From the NCBI RefSeq assembly GCF_001813295.1, contig NZ_KV812035.1, positions 26,457-70,119 on the forward strand: a stretch of 43,663 bases of DNA. Direction: 5' to 3'. The DNA comes from Streptococcus sp. HMSC072G04. GTDB taxonomy: Bacteria; Bacillota; Bacilli; Lactobacillales; Streptococcaceae. A program made the position numbers and the translations under genes. Shown piece after piece: positions 34,201-42,768 of the stretch (its first letter is position 1; each line of letters begins with the position of its first letter). The notes beneath the pieces were generated by a model. That model was not told the origin of the DNA. It was given only the letters and a program-made list of their open reading frames with translations, and did no database searches.

Positions 34201-34913
34201 TAGAGCGGACTGTGAGCATCCCAAGGTGAGAGGTAGACCCCCATGTCCATATCATACTTGCTGGCAGAAGCAGAAACCTCAGCTAGGACATCTCCTTTTC
34301 CATCTTTCCAACCACTTTTAGCAATGGTATGGTCGGTGTATTTAGAAGGGTACAAGAGGAAGCCATCGTGGTGCTTGACGACCATGATCGTCCGTTTAAA
34401 GCCAGCATCCTTCAGGGTTTTGATCCACTGATCGGTATCCAGATGCTCTGGATAGAAATAATAAGGATCCTCTTGTCCATCTCCCCACTCACGATCGTAG
34501 TAGGTATTCATCCCAAAGTGTATGAAAGCTGCTAGTTCTTCGCGGTGGTATTGCATCTGAGCCTTGCTTGGAAGCGGTCCATAATCCGCAATCTCAGTCT
34601 CCTCGTCTAGAGAAGTGGCAGGTTGAGTGGCTTCTGTCCCTTGGCTGGCTGCACGATTTTCTTTCTCGTTAGTAGCTACTGAGGCATGCTCTGATTCTTC
34701 TTGGTGCTCGTTCACAGTTTTCTCCTCCTTTCCCTGATCTCCTGCATCACTCGTTTCGACCCGTTCTTCACGTGGTTCACTATTCTCAGCTTGTTCCTCT
34801 GCGTAACTGGTAGTAGCTCCTAAAAAACAAGTCGCTACGACTACCGAGCAGACGCCTACTGAGAGTTTACGAATGCCAAATCGATTTCTCTGATCAACTA
34901 ATCTTTTTCCCAT
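31203..34913 (-). CDS. LPXTG-anchored GH29 alpha-L-fucosidase
   Basis: The 1236-residue surface enzyme starts with a YSIRK-type signal (FGIRKLSVGVCSVVV, 12-26) cleaved near YAEE. A charged spacer follows, then the GH29 catalytic domain (about 112-430) with HFGMNTYYDREWG, HHDGFLLYPS and the presumed nucleophile Asp275 in EVWMDGARGDG. Next come an F5/8-type carbohydrate-binding module (about 435-560), two related beta modules with DPGHGEMDVYVDG and DPSHGLYSVTLDG, helices, a G5 domain (about 1050-1130) and LPQTG (1203-1207) with a hydrophobic tail and RRKE. It should remove fucose from host glycans. The gene follows the beta-galactosidase gene, probably on the same transcript. Confidence 0.92.
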   Translation of the reverse strand: MGKRLVDQRNRFGIRKLSVGVCSVVVATCFLGATTSYAEEQAENSEPREERVETSDAGDQGKEEKTVNEHQEESEHASVATNEKENRAASQGTEATQPATSLDEETEIADYGPLPSKAQMQYHREELAAFIHFGMNTYYDREWGDGQEDPYYFYPEHLDTDQWIKTLKDAGFKRTIMVVKHHDGFLLYPSKYTDHTIAKSGWKDGKGDVLAEVSASASKYDMDMGVYLSPWDAHSPLYHVDTEDQYNEYYLNQLKEILEDPKYGNKGKFVEVWMDGARGDGAQKVTYTFDKWFEAIRKAQGDIAIFSAEPTNVRWIGNEKGIAGDPVWQKVNPDKIRNNPSNSYLNHGDPEGKQYSVGEADVSIRSGWFYHDNQEPKSLRELMDIYFKSVGRGTPLLLNIPPNQDGKFADADVARLKEFRQTLDQLYSVNYAAGALVEADSTRRNPLYKASHLIDGDEKTSWAPADDAKTGSFVLDLGKEQHFDVVELKETIEKGQRISGFTIDVAVNGQWVPYGAGSTVGYRRLIKGQPVDSRYIRVSITDAQATPILNGVSVYKTPASIEETDGYPLGLTYHSDRIAERANGQWNEEGEGVRGTSMWTKGKGASVTYQFEGTKAYVVATVDPGHGEMDVYVDGQKLATVNTQSPSRKRSQKVYETPDLAAGSHTLTLVNSKGDAIATEGIYALNNQEKGLFEFAQPTLAVKKGDPAQVVVKRKGGSKGSASLKLITEPGTGVHGKVYKDTNVTLEFADGETEKTVQVPTLDFAGKATDVYDFKVKLLHPDQGSLVGFIPELTVQVMNEDLLPENRKEVDDQDPKLHYSEGWQHETDNPNFSNGTESWSSFNQVTDEEGKKHIEVTITFKGTGVEVRGVVDPSHGLYSVTLDGKEMAFEEGRGHDYEIEGDHYFSGYGDQRKLDQSLVNLQGLAKGYHQLRLHLDPTLNDPQSSRAIQVDRFILSGKDSQLLSQEELQQIIKEGVEKIKATSLDRLKADLKPTVQGQLTELTQLLDQERPDLVAAANQVEALETILGDVHNYEPLTQTRPDEGVRDLVLEKPELLIEAEEIPFESQTRENKDLAKGESRILQAGKVGRRLKLIEVRQEEGKEIRTEVDAFVEVEAQDQITEVGTKEAEKSPLIADMPTPTTPVTPSKMQPEVMTLSQAEDKKEKGRPVLLQPKTPEAVSVSTSDHPEKEVVKSPSLQSEGKLPQTGTKESGLFAWLGLLGLGFLGGGPKFARRKE

Positions 34914-34933
34914 ATTCTATTCCTTTATGTCAC

Positions 34934-34976
34934 CAGGTAAAGAGGGTGGGCTTCCCCATCCTCCTTCTTTTACCTG
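34934..34976 (-). terminator. Large hairpin between the beta-galactosidase and fucosidase genes
   Basis: On the minus strand CAGGTAAA..GAGGaTGGG-gaag-CCCACCCTC..TTTACCTG forms a long stem. There is no T tract, so it looks like an mRNA-stability or processing hairpin, not a full terminator. The fucosidase ribosome site follows. Confidence 0.65.
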
Positions 34977-35015
34977 TGAACTTTTCACCGTTTTTTGCTA
35001 GTTTCTCTAGCTGTT

Positions 35016-38000
35016 TTACTTGGCCTTATTGGCTCTTTTTTTCTGATCGTCCAGCACAGCACTGGCAAGGCCTGCCGCTAGGATTCCAGCAACGAGGCTT
35101 GCGACGCTTTCTTCCGTTCCTGTATTTGGTAATCTACCTTCGGAAACTGGAGCAGCTGAAACTGCTGGTGTTTGAGTTTCTTTCTCGACTTCCTTCCCTG
35201 TTGCATCTATCCCTTCCTGGCGCACCGCTTTGACCTCAAGAGATGCTTGAGGAGTTGCGATAGCTACTGGTCCTTCTGAAACATGAGGGCGCTCTGGGTT
35301 CGGAAGCGGTTGTGGTTCTGGCTGCGGTTCTGGCTGTGGCTCTGGCTGCGGTTGCGGCTGTGGTTGCGGCTGTGGCTCTGGTTGTGGAGTGTCTGGAAGT
35401 ACCTCTTTCGTGCCTACCTCTGTGATTTCTGCCACTGGATCTAGTTCTACAAAGGCATCTAGTTCCTTCCGGCTTTCCACACCATTTTCTTGAGAAACTT
35501 CCACCAAGCGCAATTTGCGGCCTTTTTGACCTTCTTGAACCACACGTTTCTCACCTTTTGGAAAATCTGCATTTGGACGTTCTAAACGTTCAAAGTCCAT
35601 CTCTTCTGGCTCAATCACCAACTCTGGTTTGGTATGAACCAGATTCTTAACCCCTTCTTCAGGAATGGCTGAGCCTGTAGGTGCTTTTGCAGAGAGAGAA
35701 AGTTGATATACTTTTTCGAGCTTGCCATCTTCTGAGACAACTTTGACAAGAACAGGGGCATTGGCACTTTTAGCATCCACGACCGTAACGGCTGTTCCAT
35801 TCTTGCCTTGTGCTGAAACGATTGGACGGTCTCCCTCATACTCTAGATGATAATCTGTCGCATCTGGTTGAAAACCTTCTAGGTCTTTGCCATTCACTTG
35901 GATGGTGACATCTGTTGTTGCCTGGGCCTCTTCTGTTGGGGCGTAGGCGCTCAATTCAATGATTCCGATTCCTTTAAGATTTTCATCACGAACCATTCTT
36001 AAACGGATGGCTTTGGTTCTGGTTTCATTGAAGCTGAGGTTGGAGATATAACCAGGTTCAAAGGCATAATCCAAGCTATACGGGATTTCTTCCCAGTTAG
36101 AGGCCTGGTTAAATGGATGATCTGGAAGATTCTTCAGATTGCCATAATCATCCGGAACTTCAAAGTCTGGACCAATATAGCGTTCAAGAACCGTTTTCGT
36201 TGGCAGACCTGTTTCCTGATCTGCAAAGAAGTCGACCGCTACTTTATTGACCAAACGCTCTGTTACCTGACCATTTTTCTTGAAGATGAGACCAGCAAAG
36301 GCTTCGGTTTGATCCGGTTCTCTCTTCCAGTTGGTCCAACGATAGTATTCGTTGTAGCCACCATCGTTGATGTAATCGATATAGTCGATTTGATTTGGAT
36401 CGAGATCATTGGTTTCACTAGCAAATGCTCTTGTATCTTCTGCATTGTAGTCACGGTTCACAGAGAGGTTTTCTCCTGTCTTTTCTGACACCCGGACGGT
36501 CAGCTGAGCTGTCAGATCATAGCCAAGGACTTTTCCTTCTAGCGTGAAGCTACCTTCGTGAGAAAGCGCATCAGCTGGTACAGCCTGCCAGTCCACCGTC
36601 AGTTCCTTGCGTTCATAGCCTGTATCCCCTTGGAAGTAAACGCCTACGGTAGATGGTAGAACCAGATCTTGACCGACTTTCACAAAGCGGTTACCTGCTT
36701 CCACTGCTACTGGGGCAGCTTGTTTCAGTTTTTCTGCATCACTTGTGAGATGGAGGCGGTATTCTTGTAAGATGGTGCCATCTTCTGCTTTATGGATGAC
36801 ACGGATTGGCTCACCTTCATGGACGCTTGGCACAACCGTTGCAAGACCGTGATGGCTGGCTGTCGCTTCCACTTGTGGATAAGCCCGATCACGCGCATCG
36901 ATGTAGTAATCGGTCACACTTGGGTTGACACCTGGCAATACATCGCCATTGACGCGAATGGTCAACTGGCTCTTCTCTTCTGCCGCAACCTTATTGGCAA
37001 AGATCTGAATCTCTGAAATAGAGCTTCCACGCTTGCCTTCTGGCGTCTTCATACGGATACGAACAGCATAGGTGTCGACTTTATCAAAACTGAAATGATT
37101 CATCTTACCAGCTGCTACCGGTTCTTCAACGGTTAGGTTGCTGACTTCTTTCCAGTTAGCTGGATTGTTAAATGGATGGTCTGTTTCGTCTTTAACACGA
37201 TTTGGATTGCTTGGAACAGTTGGAATTTGTTCCCCTGTATAGTACTCAATCACATATTCACTTGGAGCGCCAACGCCGTGGTCTTCATGGAAACCAACAT
37301 GGAGGTTGTCCACTGCTCGCTTGGTCAAGATACCAGAATCCCCAAACAAGATACCAACAGAATCTTCCGCATTGTCACGGCCCCAGTTGGTCCAACGGTT
37401 AGCTGGAGCATCGGTAAAGGAGATGACCTTGTCATTAACCTTAGCAACTGGATCTGCATCGTTAGAGTCACTTGCAAAAGCGAGTGGCAAGACAGATCCT
37501 GTCCATTGCTCTGCTACGTTGGCCCCCTTGACTGTGTTTGCGGAAACACGAATATGAAGACGTGTTGGAAGATCCGTTCCTTCTACACGACCGGCTAGGA
37601 CAACTTCTCCTTCTTTGGCCAAGAGTTGCGGATCGACCGCATCCCAGGCCACCTTAGCAGTATAGGTCTTACCATTAGAGTGATAGGTCCGCACGCTTTC
37701 TGGAAGAGCTGGTTTTTCTCCGACTGGAGTGGTAGTGCTGACTTCTTCTACAGCGATAATGCCTTCAACCGTCACTTGAGCTTGTGCTTCTTTTTCCACA
37801 CCCTCTACATGACCTGTGACTGTAAAGCTATGGTAATCCTTGACTTGATCTGCGGTTACAGCATCCCAGGTCACGCGTTTTTCTTTAGGGAATCCCTTGT
37901 CATACTCGACCAAGACGGTCTCTGGAAGAGCTGGCAAAACATTTCGATCGGTGTTGATTCGTACAGGACGCACCTTCACAACCGTTTTTTCTTCTGGATT

Positions 38001-41000
38001 TGGCGTGATGGTAAAGGTGACTTCTCCTGTTTGTCCTTGGAAGTTGGCTTCTAAATGAACCAATCCTGCTTCCCGCAATTCCAAACCTTTATTGGTTGCG
38101 ACTGCTTTTCCTTGACTACCAGCTCTTGTTTTCACATCGATTTGATCTGCTTTGAGACTTGCCTGGCTACCATCTTGGTAATGGGCAATGACTTCAAGTG
38201 GTACCGTTTGGTCTTCCTTGAGTTCCTGTCCTTCTGGCAGACGCAATTCTAGGCGCTCAATCTGTGGACTTTCTTCTTGGAATTGGACCACATAGGTCTG
38301 CACAGCTCCCGTATCCTGAGCAGTGACATAGATTTGAGCTTTCAAACCATTTTCACGGTTAGCTTGGAGGACCGTCACTTGGGCATTTTCTGCACTTGCT
38401 GTGACTTGACCTGGCTCTTGACCGTAAGCGAGGGAACGGAAAATAGTATGGTTGCCACTACCAAATTTTGGAAGAGCTACTCCATCTAGCTGAACCGTTG
38501 GTTTCTTAGCCTTGGCTACATCTCCTCCTGCAACCACTAGTGTCGCTTGGACCGTTTCCCCATTGCCTAGGAGTCCTGTCGCCTTCAAGCGTGCTCCTGG
38601 TGTGGACAACTGATCTTCTTGACCAGCTTCCAAGGTCCATTGATCGACCTCATAGTGAGCAGTGGTCCCATCGGTAAAGACTAATTGCACAGCCTTATCC
38701 ACTGTCGTTAGATCTGCTCCCTGTGGGATTTGTTTGATGACTGGAAGGACTTGTTCCACGCCGATCACATCGACCAGAGCTTCGACCGTGCGTCCTTGAA
38801 CATGACCTGTCACACGGACTTGTCCAGCACGGCTATAGTCTGTCGCATCCCATTCAACGGCTTCTTCTTGGGCCTTGCCATCACTATAGACTACATTGAC
38901 CTTACTTGGCAAGGTTGGTTTTTCTCCTAGATAAGCACTTTGTCGAACAGGTTCCACACCTAATACAGTGCGTTCTGCTTGGTCCTTCTTACCTGTAAAG
39001 AGGCTGACTTGGTCTGATTGCAAGCGATCTGAGTCTGCATACAGAGTAAAGGCTCCCGCCTGCTCAGTTGATTTGACAATCACAACCCCTTTGCCGTTGA
39101 AGGCTTTGCGTTGCCATGAGCCATCTTCCTGCGCTTTGTAGCGTTCACGGCTGGCTTGTTCCCCATTATCGACACCGACAATTTGGCCTTGTCCATGCAA
39201 ATGGAAATGCACCAAATTATTGGCAGTTGGCACGACACGACCTTCTTCATCGACGATTTCGTAGGTAATATAGGTCAAATCCTTGCCGTCCGCTGCAATC
39301 GCGTGTTCTTCTTTTAACAAACGAACACCCGCAGCCTTGCCGGCTGTTTCGACTTGATCTTTCGCGATCACTTCTCCTGCTTCGTTGCGCGCAATAGCTT
39401 CCACTTTACCTGGTACATAAGGGACCAACCACTCTAGATAGAGCTCATCCGGATTTGCCCCTTCTTGGTAGGTCCGGCCATCTGCTGTGGTCTTCTTGGT
39501 AAAGGTCTTGACTCCTTGTGATTCCCCATTGACAATCAATTCCACACTGTGAGCATTGGAGAAGGTCCGAACAGGAATCCGTCCTTCTTCATCCATGACA
39601 CGATTGGCTAATTCTGGATTGTCCCAGTTCCAATGTGGCAAGAGATGGACCATTGGATGTTTCTCAGCCGATACCCATTGACTTTGGTAAAGGTAAAAAT
39701 CATTCTTCGGAAGGCCAGCCGTATCGACAATACCGAAATAAGAACTTTTCACAGGTGTGTCATTTTGGTTATGCCATGGTGTTGGCTCGCCGATATAGTC
39801 CGTACCGGTCCAGATAAATTGTCCTGCATAGCCGGCATGATCACGGTCAAAGGTCCAAGAGGCGGTCGCTGTCCGACCCCAACCAACCCGGTCATTGCCG
39901 TAGTCTGATTGTTCATAATGGCGGTCTTCTTGGTTGCTACCGACCCACTCTCTTTCAGGGTGATAGTAAGAGCCCCGTGTCCGCGTTGCAGAAGAGGTTT
40001 CTGAGCCATAAATGAGCCAGTTTGGATGTTTCGCCCGTAAGCTTTCATAGTTGGCCTCTGAATAGTTGAAACCAACCGCATCAAGCTCTGCGGCTACCTT
40101 TTCATGGCCTCCTGAACCATCACCAAAGCGGAATTTATCAGCTCCCATGGTGACATAGCGGGTTGCATCCACGTCCTTGATGGTCTTGACTAACCGACGA
40201 ACAGTTGCGACAGATTTGTCTGAACCATCTGCTTCACCGACTTCATTACCGATCGACCACATGACAATGGCTGGATTGTTCTTGCCCCGCTCTACCATGG
40301 TCCGTAGATCGTAATCGGACCAAGTATCCCCCTTACGAGCTTCTGGGTGAGTGGCATCCTTTTCAAAGAAACGACCGTAATCGTATTGTTTCTTGCCACC
40401 ATACCAGGTATCAAAGGCTTCTTCTTGGACCATCAAGCCCAACTCAGCAGCAATTTTTAAGGTTTGTTCACTGGCTGGGTTGTGGGTCGTCCGGATGGCA
40501 TTGACTCCCATGTCCTTCATCTGTTTGAGACGACGGTATTCAGCCTTGTAATTTTCCTCAGCTCCAAGAGCCCCGTGGTCATGGTGAAGGGATACCCCGT
40601 GGAATTTCGTCGCCACCCCATTGAGGAAGAAGCCACCTTCTGGCGTCCAGTTGAGATAGCGATAACCAAAGCGTTCCTTTTGCACATCGACCAACTGCGA
40701 ATCCCGATAAACACGCGTATACAAGGTATAGAGAGCTGGATGATCCGTTTTCACATCCCAGAGGGTTGGTTTTTCAACATGCAAGGTTTGAGAAAGGTTG
40801 ATCGCTTGACCTGCTAGAACAGCTTGTGCTTCACTGCGCGTTTTTTCGCTCACCACTTGGCCATTTTGATCAACAATTTCATATTCCGCATACACACTAT
40901 GGGCTTGATCATCCTGGTTGACAATGCGGCTCTTCACAACTGTATCCACTGCCCCATTTTGCTGTTTTTCCAACTGAGGGGTCGTAATCGTTGTCCCATA

Positions 41001-41858
41001 CTGCGCTAAATGAACCTTGTCCGTTACACTCAGCTTAACATCCCGGTAAATCCCACTACCAGAATACCAACGGCTACTTGGTTGTTGATTGACCACATGA
41101 ACGGCGATGGTATTCTCGCTTCCATCCGCATTTAAATAAGGAGTAATATCATAAGAAAAGGCATTGTAGCCATTTGGATAATGACCGACGAATTGTCCGT
41201 TTACATAGACTTTGGAATCCATATAAACCCCGCCAAATTCCAAGCGGACCTTCTTATCTAGATCTTTGTCGTCCAAACGGAAGGTCTTACGATACCAAGC
41301 ATCCCCTCCGTTTAATTGACCCCCCTCATTTTGAGCAGGAGAGTTGTGATCGAAATCAAAGAAAATAGACCAGTCATGAGGAAGATCTAATTTTTTCCAA
41401 TCCTTGACATCCACTTGACGCCCTTCTGCACCAGGAGCTGCATTTAATTTAAAATACCAATCTTTATTAAAATCACGTTCTCGATCTTGCACAATATCCT
41501 CCGCTACACGATTTTGATCTGGAGCAGCAGTTTCTTCCGTTCCTGTAGCACGCTCAGATGAAGTAGAAACAGGCTGGCCCTCTCCTTGAGGGGCTGGCTT
41601 TTCCTCAGCTCTGGTAGGGGTGATGACAGCTGGAGCTTCTGAAACTCTTGCACCAGCTTCAGGAACTTCCGCTTCTGAATTTTCCGTCACAACACTTGGT
41701 GTCTCAATCGAAGTCGGTTCACTTTCGAGGGCTGGCTTTTCTTCCGCATGGACCCTTGAAAGACCCAAGGCAGAAATCCCAATCACAACAGAACAAGCTC
41801 CAACTGAGAGCTTACGAATACTAAAAACAGGACGCTTTTCAAAAAAAGACTTTCCCAT
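35016..41858 (-). CDS. bgaA: LPXTG-anchored GH2 beta-galactosidase, BgaA-like
   Basis: The 2280-residue surface exo-beta-galactosidase has a YSIRK-type signal (FSIRKLSVGACSVVIG, 12-27; cleavage near VHAEE) and a spacer. The GH2 sugar-binding, Ig-like and barrel domains (about 125-750) have acid/base Glu539 in WSIGNEVGEADGS and nucleophile Glu620 in IYGSETSSATRTRG. The 81-residue spacing agrees with pneumococcal BgaA as I recall it. A GH2 C-terminal region and several Big_4-type Ig repeats follow (about 960-1950, each with an EWDA/AWDA/TWDA motif). There are two discoidin-like modules, a G5 domain (about 2075-2150), a Pro-Gln/Glu repeat and LPNTG (2243-2247). It should free terminal galactose from N-glycans. 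Two cre sites lie upstream. Confidence 0.94.
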   Translation of the reverse strand: MGKSFFEKRPVFSIRKLSVGACSVVIGISALGLSRVHAEEKPALESEPTSIETPSVVTENSEAEVPEAGARVSEAPAVITPTRAEEKPAPQGEGQPVSTSSERATGTEETAAPDQNRVAEDIVQDRERDFNKDWYFKLNAAPGAEGRQVDVKDWKKLDLPHDWSIFFDFDHNSPAQNEGGQLNGGDAWYRKTFRLDDKDLDKKVRLEFGGVYMDSKVYVNGQFVGHYPNGYNAFSYDITPYLNADGSENTIAVHVVNQQPSSRWYSGSGIYRDVKLSVTDKVHLAQYGTTITTPQLEKQQNGAVDTVVKSRIVNQDDQAHSVYAEYEIVDQNGQVVSEKTRSEAQAVLAGQAINLSQTLHVEKPTLWDVKTDHPALYTLYTRVYRDSQLVDVQKERFGYRYLNWTPEGGFFLNGVATKFHGVSLHHDHGALGAEENYKAEYRRLKQMKDMGVNAIRTTHNPASEQTLKIAAELGLMVQEEAFDTWYGGKKQYDYGRFFEKDATHPEARKGDTWSDYDLRTMVERGKNNPAIVMWSIGNEVGEADGSDKSVATVRRLVKTIKDVDATRYVTMGADKFRFGDGSGGHEKVAAELDAVGFNYSEANYESLRAKHPNWLIYGSETSSATRTRGSYYHPEREWVGSNQEDRHYEQSDYGNDRVGWGRTATASWTFDRDHAGYAGQFIWTGTDYIGEPTPWHNQNDTPVKSSYFGIVDTAGLPKNDFYLYQSQWVSAEKHPMVHLLPHWNWDNPELANRVMDEEGRIPVRTFSNAHSVELIVNGESQGVKTFTKKTTADGRTYQEGANPDELYLEWLVPYVPGKVEAIARNEAGEVIAKDQVETAGKAAGVRLLKEEHAIAADGKDLTYITYEIVDEEGRVVPTANNLVHFHLHGQGQIVGVDNGEQASRERYKAQEDGSWQRKAFNGKGVVIVKSTEQAGAFTLYADSDRLQSDQVSLFTGKKDQAERTVLGVEPVRQSAYLGEKPTLPSKVNVVYSDGKAQEEAVEWDATDYSRAGQVRVTGHVQGRTVEALVDVIGVEQVLPVIKQIPQGADLTTVDKAVQLVFTDGTTAHYEVDQWTLEAGQEDQLSTPGARLKATGLLGNGETVQATLVVAGGDVAKAKKPTVQLDGVALPKFGSGNHTIFRSLAYGQEPGQVTASAENAQVTVLQANRENGLKAQIYVTAQDTGAVQTYVVQFQEESPQIERLELRLPEGQELKEDQTVPLEVIAHYQDGSQASLKADQIDVKTRAGSQGKAVATNKGLELREAGLVHLEANFQGQTGEVTFTITPNPEEKTVVKVRPVRINTDRNVLPALPETVLVEYDKGFPKEKRVTWDAVTADQVKDYHSFTVTGHVEGVEKEAQAQVTVEGIIAVEEVSTTTPVGEKPALPESVRTYHSNGKTYTAKVAWDAVDPQLLAKEGEVVLAGRVEGTDLPTRLHIRVSANTVKGANVAEQWTGSVLPLAFASDSNDADPVAKVNDKVISFTDAPANRWTNWGRDNAEDSVGILFGDSGILTKRAVDNLHVGFHEDHGVGAPSEYVIEYYTGEQIPTVPSNPNRVKDETDHPFNNPANWKEVSNLTVEEPVAAGKMNHFSFDKVDTYAVRIRMKTPEGKRGSSISEIQIFANKVAAEEKSQLTIRVNGDVLPGVNPSVTDYYIDARDRAYPQVEATASHHGLATVVPSVHEGEPIRVIHKAEDGTILQEYRLHLTSDAEKLKQAAPVAVEAGNRFVKVGQDLVLPSTVGVYFQGDTGYERKELTVDWQAVPADALSHEGSFTLEGKVLGYDLTAQLTVRVSEKTGENLSVNRDYNAEDTRAFASETNDLDPNQIDYIDYINDGGYNEYYRWTNWKREPDQTEAFAGLIFKKNGQVTERLVNKVAVDFFADQETGLPTKTVLERYIGPDFEVPDDYGNLKNLPDHPFNQASNWEEIPYSLDYAFEPGYISNLSFNETRTKAIRLRMVRDENLKGIGIIELSAYAPTEEAQATTDVTIQVNGKDLEGFQPDATDYHLEYEGDRPIVSAQGKNGTAVTVVDAKSANAPVLVKVVSEDGKLEKVYQLSLSAKAPTGSAIPEEGVKNLVHTKPELVIEPEEMDFERLERPNADFPKGEKRVVQEGQKGRKLRLVEVSQENGVESRKELDAFVELDPVAEITEVGTKEVLPDTPQPEPQPQPQPQPQPEPQPEPQPEPQPLPNPERPHVSEGPVAIATPQASLEVKAVRQEGIDATGKEVEKETQTPAVSAAPVSEGRLPNTGTEESVASLVAGILAAGLASAVLDDQKKRANKAK
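35302..35390 (-). repeat. Pro-Gln/Pro-Glu coding tandem repeat inside bgaA
   Basis: Six-base units encoding PQ or PE alternate about a dozen times (QPEPQPQPQP pattern) between the G5 domain and the wall anchor. It is a typical wall-spanning spacer. Such arrays vary in unit number between strains by slippage. Confidence 0.85.
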
Positions 41859-41890
41859 AAAAACCTCCTCTTAGGATTAACAATTAAATT

Positions 41891-41924
41891 TGTAAGCGCT
41901 TTCTTATACCTGCGAACGCTTACA
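41891..41924 (-). promoter_or_regulatory. Two cre boxes upstream of bgaA
   Basis: TGTAAGCGCTTTCT (41891-41904) and TGCGAACGCTTACA (41911-41924) both match the CcpA consensus and lie exactly 20 bases apart. They flank a TATAAG (41903-41908, minus) that may be the -10. Carbon catabolite repression of bgaA and the fucosidase gene is predicted. Confidence 0.8.
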
Positions 41925-41944
41925 GAAAATCACATATTAACTAT

Positions 41945-41983
41945 ACCAAAAAAAGAGGAGCGATAGGCCTCGATTTCGCTCCA
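41945..41983 (-). terminator. Second terminator upstream of bgaA
   Basis: On the minus strand GGAGCG-(14 bases)-CGCTCC is followed by TCTTTTTTT. dpr already has its own terminator at 42034-42067, so this one is either back-up insulation or belongs to an unseen short transcript. Confidence 0.75.
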
Positions 41984-42033
41984 ACTATAGTTAGATTAAG
42001 AATTCCTTTAATTAGTGGAAATCTCCTACAAAC

Positions 42034-42067
42034 CAAAAAAATAGAAGCCAACGGCTTCTATTTTTTT
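42034..42067 (-). terminator. dpr terminator
   Basis: AAAAATAGAAGCC-aac-GGCTTCTATTTTTTT, symmetrical, a few bases beyond the dpr stop. Confidence 0.9.
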
Positions 42068-42073
42068 ATGATC

Positions 42074-42595
42074 TTATAATCCTGGTTCTTGACCAAGTTC
42101 AGCAGCCACCATCCAAATGTTCTTTTCAAGTTCTGCTTTAGCCCCAACAAAGATATCATTAGTTACATCGTCACCTTCAGCATCAGTGACATCCAATGCT
42201 TTTTGGTAAAGGCCATCAAGGTAATGAAAGATTTCAAGAACACGTGTCAAGCTTTCTTCTACATTTTTTGTAAATGCTCCACGGCGTTCTTCAATATTGC
42301 TGTGTTCCAAAAATTCAGTCATGCTAGAATAAGGAGCCCCACCAAGAGTGATCAAGCGTTCGCTCACTTCATCCAAGGTTGCATCCAAGCTGTCCATGTA
42401 TTCGTCCATTTTTGGATGCCAAACCATAAAGCCACGTCCACGCATATACCAGTGTACTTGGTGGAGGGCAATGTGAGCTACGTAGAGATCTGCTACGACT
42501 TGGTTCAAGAGCGCTTTTGTCTCTGGAAGACTTTCTTTATTAGAAGGTGCAAAAGTTGCTACATCAGTAGCTGCTTCATGTTTCATCATTGTCAT
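42074..42595 (-). CDS. dpr: Dps-family iron-storage / peroxide-resistance protein
   Basis: The 173-residue ferritin-like protein forms dodecamers that oxidise and store iron, sparing the catalase-less streptococcus from Fenton chemistry. The inter-subunit ferroxidase site is in LHQVHWYMRGRGFMVWHPKMDEYMDS (about 43-68: His residues, Asp and Glu). The helical core continues to ELEKNIWMVAAELGQEP. The ATG has AAGGAGAACAAC upstream. It is a single gene with two PerR-type boxes over and below its promoter and its own terminator. Confidence 0.95.
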   Translation of the reverse strand: MTMMKHEAATDVATFAPSNKESLPETKALLNQVVADLYVAHIALHQVHWYMRGRGFMVWHPKMDEYMDSLDATLDEVSERLITLGGAPYSSMTEFLEHSNIEERRGAFTKNVEESLTRVLEIFHYLDGLYQKALDVTDAEGDDVTNDIFVGAKAELEKNIWMVAAELGQEPGL

Positions 42596-42608
42596 GTTGT
42601 TCTCCTTT

Positions 42609-42666
42609 TTATAATGATTCTAATTAATTATGTCTTTATTATAATCCTTCTAATTAAGAAAGTCAA
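42609..42666 (-). promoter_or_regulatory. dpr promoter with two PerR-like boxes
   Basis: On the minus strand TTGACT (42661-42666), a 17-base spacer and TATAAT (42638-42643). TTAGAAGGATTATAA (42639-42653) overlaps the -10, and TTAGAATCATTATAA (42609-42623) lies 30 bases downstream. Both resemble the PerR consensus TTATAATNATTATAA. Confidence 0.85.
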
Positions 42667-42711
42667 GATAAAAGATTCAAAAAAAGATAAATTTAAAAAA
42701 AGTTGGAATAG

Positions 42712-42740
42712 TTGTCAATTGATAGAAGATACGATAGAAT
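42712..42740 (+). promoter_or_regulatory. Promoter of the small-multidrug-export gene
   Basis: TTGTCA (42712-42717), a 17-base spacer and TAGAAT (42735-42740). It places the transcript start near 42747, so the in-frame start codons before that cannot be used. Confidence 0.7.
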
Positions 42741-42768
42741 GAAGAAGACTAATCGAAAGGCTTTTCTA

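Noticed and set aside
35302..35390. Considered as a CRISPR-like array because of regular short repeats
   Set aside because: The units are six bases, in frame, and encode a Pro-Gln/Glu wall spacer; there are no spacers.
42089..42742. A 217-codon plus-strand frame opposite dpr
   Set aside because: It overlaps dpr and its PerR promoter entirely and has no start signal; dpr is unmistakable.
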